64,000 nucleotides of DNA from Atherinomorus stipes (Eukaryota > Chordata > Actinopteri > Atheriniformes > Atherinidae). Positions 60,961 to 64,000 of the stretch are shown here, in pieces. The position numbers were made by a program, and so were the translations under genes. The DNA is taken from assembly GCA_023101725.1 (NCBI GenBank), contig JALJCO010003910.1, positions 1 to 64,000 of the forward strand, read 5' to 3'. Every line of letters begins with the position of its first letter. Position 1 is the stretch's first letter. The notes below the pieces were generated by a model, which worked only from the letters and a program-made list of their open reading frames with translations, was not told where the DNA came from and ran no database searches.

Positions 60961-61538
60961 CATGGTACCGCACAGAGCAAGTGGGATGTTATCACAAAGG
61001 AGGACAGAGGAGCTAGAAAGCTATGACTTGCAGTTGTTTCCATATTCTAACTCATGTACTTTAATAAATAGAGTGAGGGTAAAAAAAGGGGGATGGAAGT
61101 AGAAAGTGAATCAGATTTTTGAGCCCTTATTTTAAATGTATTTGTGAACCAGTGGAAATGTTTTTCAGATTGTCTTGAGATTGTTTTGGATAAGAGGAAA
61201 GATAAATCACTATTGAGAGGAGAGCATTGCAGAAGTTGAAGTGTATAAATACATGAATAAATTGCATTCCTTATATGAAAACATAAAGTATTTATTTGTG
61301 TACATCCCATGATAAAAGCAGGATATTATTACTTTTACATGAAAGCTGTCAACAGATATAAAAGCTAACCGGCTCAAACAGCTCCCGACTGTCTATTGAT
61401 CACCTATAAAACCAGTTTTCTGCCAGCGTGTGACAGTTCTGGTGGACACACAGTGACAGTTTTGACTGCTGAGACCCTCCTCTCTTGATTTCTGGCTGTG
61501 ATATATTTGTGTAAAACTAGAAATGAGTCAATGTGCAC

Positions 61539-61540
<2 letters not shown>
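60961..61540. other. Gene-free stretch, nothing recognised
   Basis: AT-rich DNA with no readable feature. Confidence 0.4.

Positions 61541-61590
<50 letters not shown>
61541..61590. repeat. (GT)25 microsatellite
   Basis: Uninterrupted GT dinucleotide run. Confidence 0.97.
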
Positions 61591-61594
<4 letters not shown>

Positions 61595-62875
61595 TCTAAC
61601 TGATGGGCTCTGGTCATGCGATCCATGCTGCTGTCTAATTATCCAGATGTGATGGATGGCATTGATTAAATCATGTGAAGTCTGAGACAGTTACTGGCTC
61701 CCCTTTCTCTCTTCTCAGCTGTATCTCTTTCCTTTCTTCTGTTACGCACACACAGCTTACAATCCCTCCGTTTTTAGTCTTCTTTTCCCCCTTCACTCTG
61801 GTTGGGGACTTGTGTAGTTCAAAACAGATGAGTCCTGCTTTCATCAGTGATAAAAGATATCCATAAATCATCAGGAAGGGTGGAGAGAGGAAAGTAACTG
61901 ACAGAGTATGAAGTTGGAAAGAAAAGATAGAGTTTGTGATGCAGTGATTCAGAAAGAATTGAAAAGTACAAACTGATGATACTTGTTTATTATTGATTAT
62001 CACAAAAAATAAGCAGTTTTATTTATGATTCTCAGCATATTGTGGACTACTTAAATAAAAAAACTCAAATTCAGCTGTTGACAGAGTTCTGCTGAATGAA
62101 AGCACAGTCAGCTTTTGAAATATCCAAGCCTGTCGATGCTTATTGTTTAGTCGTTTTTTGTTTCTTTTTCATTGCTTTTCTATTTATACCAAATCACTTG
62201 TAAAATAAAAGTTATGGTAATCCTCATGAGCTTGGAAGCCAATTAAATCCAGAAACGTATCCATTGTAAAACTGCAGGACTCGATTGGAGTAATTAGTAA
62301 AATTTATTTTGTGCCATCTAAAATTAGAAATTATTCCAGCATTTCAAAGTGATTCTGATATTAACTTGATGAGAAAACTGTTTGCATGCCATGACGCTAC
62401 AGAGAAAACAACTCTCCAACTAATCTTCTCCTGATAAGCTGCGCTGCACATAATCAAGAAACCCACTTGGTGACCTGTTCTCCTGCAGGTTCAGTTCTGT
62501 TTACTCCATCACGGTTTAACAAACCAGACCACACACACACTCACACACATCCTAATGCTTCCTAACGAGATGCTGTCCGTCATTCTAGAAAGTATGTAGA
62601 AACCGTTTGCTGGCGGCAGGAAAACTGGGGACAGAGCCATATCCAACACCGGTAAATAAGGATACACACATGTACTCATTAATGTGTGCATAGATACAAA
62701 TACAAACAAGAAAACGAAAAGGATTACTGCAAGAAACCCTGTAAGGGACTCTCTTCTTAATCCCACCTGCCTTCAAAGATTTCTGACCTTTACCATTATT
62801 ATAAATATTCCTAAAATAGTTGAATTTATTTACTTAGCTTGTCTTCCATTCAGTGTCTTGTATATATAAATATAC

Positions 62876-62880
<5 letters not shown>
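61591..62880. other. Gene-free stretch, nothing recognised
   Basis: AT-rich DNA. Short frames on both strands are compositional. Confidence 0.4.
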
Positions 62881-62928
<48 letters not shown>

Positions 62929-62930
62929 TA
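62881..62930. repeat. (TA)n microsatellite
   Basis: About 21 TA units and a short imperfect end, preceded by degenerate TATA/CATA sequence. Confidence 0.95.
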
Positions 62931-63413
62931 TTGTCAGTCAGTCAGTCATTTTCTGTACCGCTTATCCAATTCAGGATCCAAAATTCATTTATTTATTTAT
63001 TTTCCTCTGGTATAAGCCACAAATGACTAAAGGTGGTGGGAAATACAGTTTATTTTTTTGGCCTGCTATGCCCACAACTACGTTAAAATCAGTGAAATCT
63101 GCATCAGGTCCAGTAGGATCACAAAAGTGCAGCCGTCTACCTCAGAGATGTGTCACACCCAAACGGCAGTCTTCGGTGGCCAACTATGAGTCTACCCAGA
63201 AGAAGTCATTTTTTATAGTTCTCCCTTGATCCACTAGGGGCTGCAAAACAGAGCAAATCCCCATAGTTTGTAGCAGAGTAGTACAACGGCGGTATTTAGT
63301 TGAAGCGTCTTACCTTTACCCCGCTGACTGGAAGGCTAATCTTTGTCAGCTCCTGTTAGTTTCAAGTTATCTTGTTATTAGTTATCCTTTTTGAAAAAGA
63401 GAGATAAAAAGGT

Positions 63414-63450
<37 letters not shown>

Positions 63451-64000
63451 AAAAAGAAAAAAATAAAATCATTCAAGAGTTAAAATTTGTTTATATTTTT
63501 CGGTTCTTAAAAGTAAGGAGAAAAAAAAAAATTTTTTTAAGGAAAAATCCGAACAAAAAGAATAAAACTAACAGGAAACTAACAAGTTATCTAGAAAAAG
63601 AAAAAATAGTTGTTTTCTCTCAAGGGGGGAAAGAAAAAAAAGACAAAAAGAGAAAAAAAAAAAAATAAAATCAAAAAAAAAAGCGGGAGCCACCCAGCAA
63701 CCCTGTATTGGAATAATAGATGCAGAGGTGGTGCAAAAAGCACTTAGAGCTGTCAGCTGCTGACAAAATCAGGCTGAAAATATAAAAGAGACCCCTGCAG
63801 AAATGCCTGCTGTTAAGGACAAGCGTTCATGAACTGGTAAATTCTAATAAATCACTGAGCTCATGACCATTTATCTATTTGTGTTTTCTGGAACAACTAA
63901 CAGCTGACAAGAAATGACAGATAAACACAGTTACCAAGGATTTTCTTCCGCTTCTCAGATTAGCCCTGACCTGTGGGAGCAGGTAACTACTGTAACTGCT
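62931..64000. other. A-rich region with simple repeats
   Basis: It starts with four CAGT units and a TTTTCTGTACCGCTTATCC motif common in fish repeats. From 63418 there is a 29-base A run followed by about 250 bases of A-rich sequence. No gene was recognised. Confidence 0.5.

Noticed and set aside
63418..63680. A-rich tract as a processed pseudogene tail
   Set aside because: No recognisable coding or retroposon sequence precedes it, and A-richness continues irregularly for 250 bases.
1..64000. CRISPR arrays, operons, riboswitches, bacterial promoters or prophage
   Set aside because: The sequence is vertebrate nuclear DNA with introns and eukaryotic transposons. No regularly spaced direct repeats of CRISPR type were seen.

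Overview
The window reads as teleost (ray-finned fish) nuclear DNA: introns flanked by GT/AG, very low coding density, a vertebrate synaptic gene, long microsatellites, and a mix of L2-type LINE, Penelope-like, hAT, PIF/Harbinger, TTAA-target and CACTA-like elements typical of fish genomes. No bacterial or organellar feature was seen. All family assignments come from reading motifs, with no database search.

Host gene content. The only host coding sequence I can support firmly is one large exon on the minus strand, 8915-10000 coding and starting at 10074 including a short 5' UTR. It encodes the N-terminal 362 residues of a DLGAP/SAPAP/GKAP postsynaptic scaffold, best matched to DLGAP3. The next exons would lie below position 1 and the upstream non-coding exons above 10074. 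I found neither, so most of the window is probably intron of this gene, possibly including 5' flank. Two weak candidate coding starts for small secreted proteins sit on opposite strands near 5.0-5.3 kb.

Layout. 0-3 kb: CA/TA microsatellite, a 152-bp foldback MITE, a Penelope-like remnant with its GIY-YIG domain, and a Myb/SANT-like fragment. 3-9 kb: LINE tails and a 1.46-kb element with inverted ends. 9-10 kb: the dlgap3 exon. 11-16 kb: three tRNA-like repeats and a decayed minus-strand LINE split by unrelated DNA. 16-19 kb: gene-free, possibly regulatory. 19-28 kb: a long-arm foldback element carrying a hAT MITE, a Harbinger-like MITE, an unclassified element, a hAT with an 8-bp target duplication, and a CACTA-like element inside another inverted-end element. 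30.9-33.7 kb: a hAT with a perfect 8-bp duplication holding a stack of further elements. 36-54 kb: Harbinger-type MITEs, two inverted copies of a TTAA-type element around a hAT, and an 875-bp TTAA foldback. 57.0-60.2 kb: a nearly complete L2-like LINE with a few frame breaks. 60.6-64 kb: one MITE, microsatellites and AT-rich DNA.

The mobile elements are mostly non-autonomous or decayed, so the window shows successive insertion into a long neuronal-gene intron rather than a cooperating gene set. The observations most worth checking are the AG|GTGAG junction at the dlgap3 exon (a possible recursive splice site), the nested hAT stack with intact target duplication, the foldback hairpins able to form long double-stranded RNA in a neuronal transcript, and the tRNA-like trio. 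I did not find a convincing undescribed molecular system.
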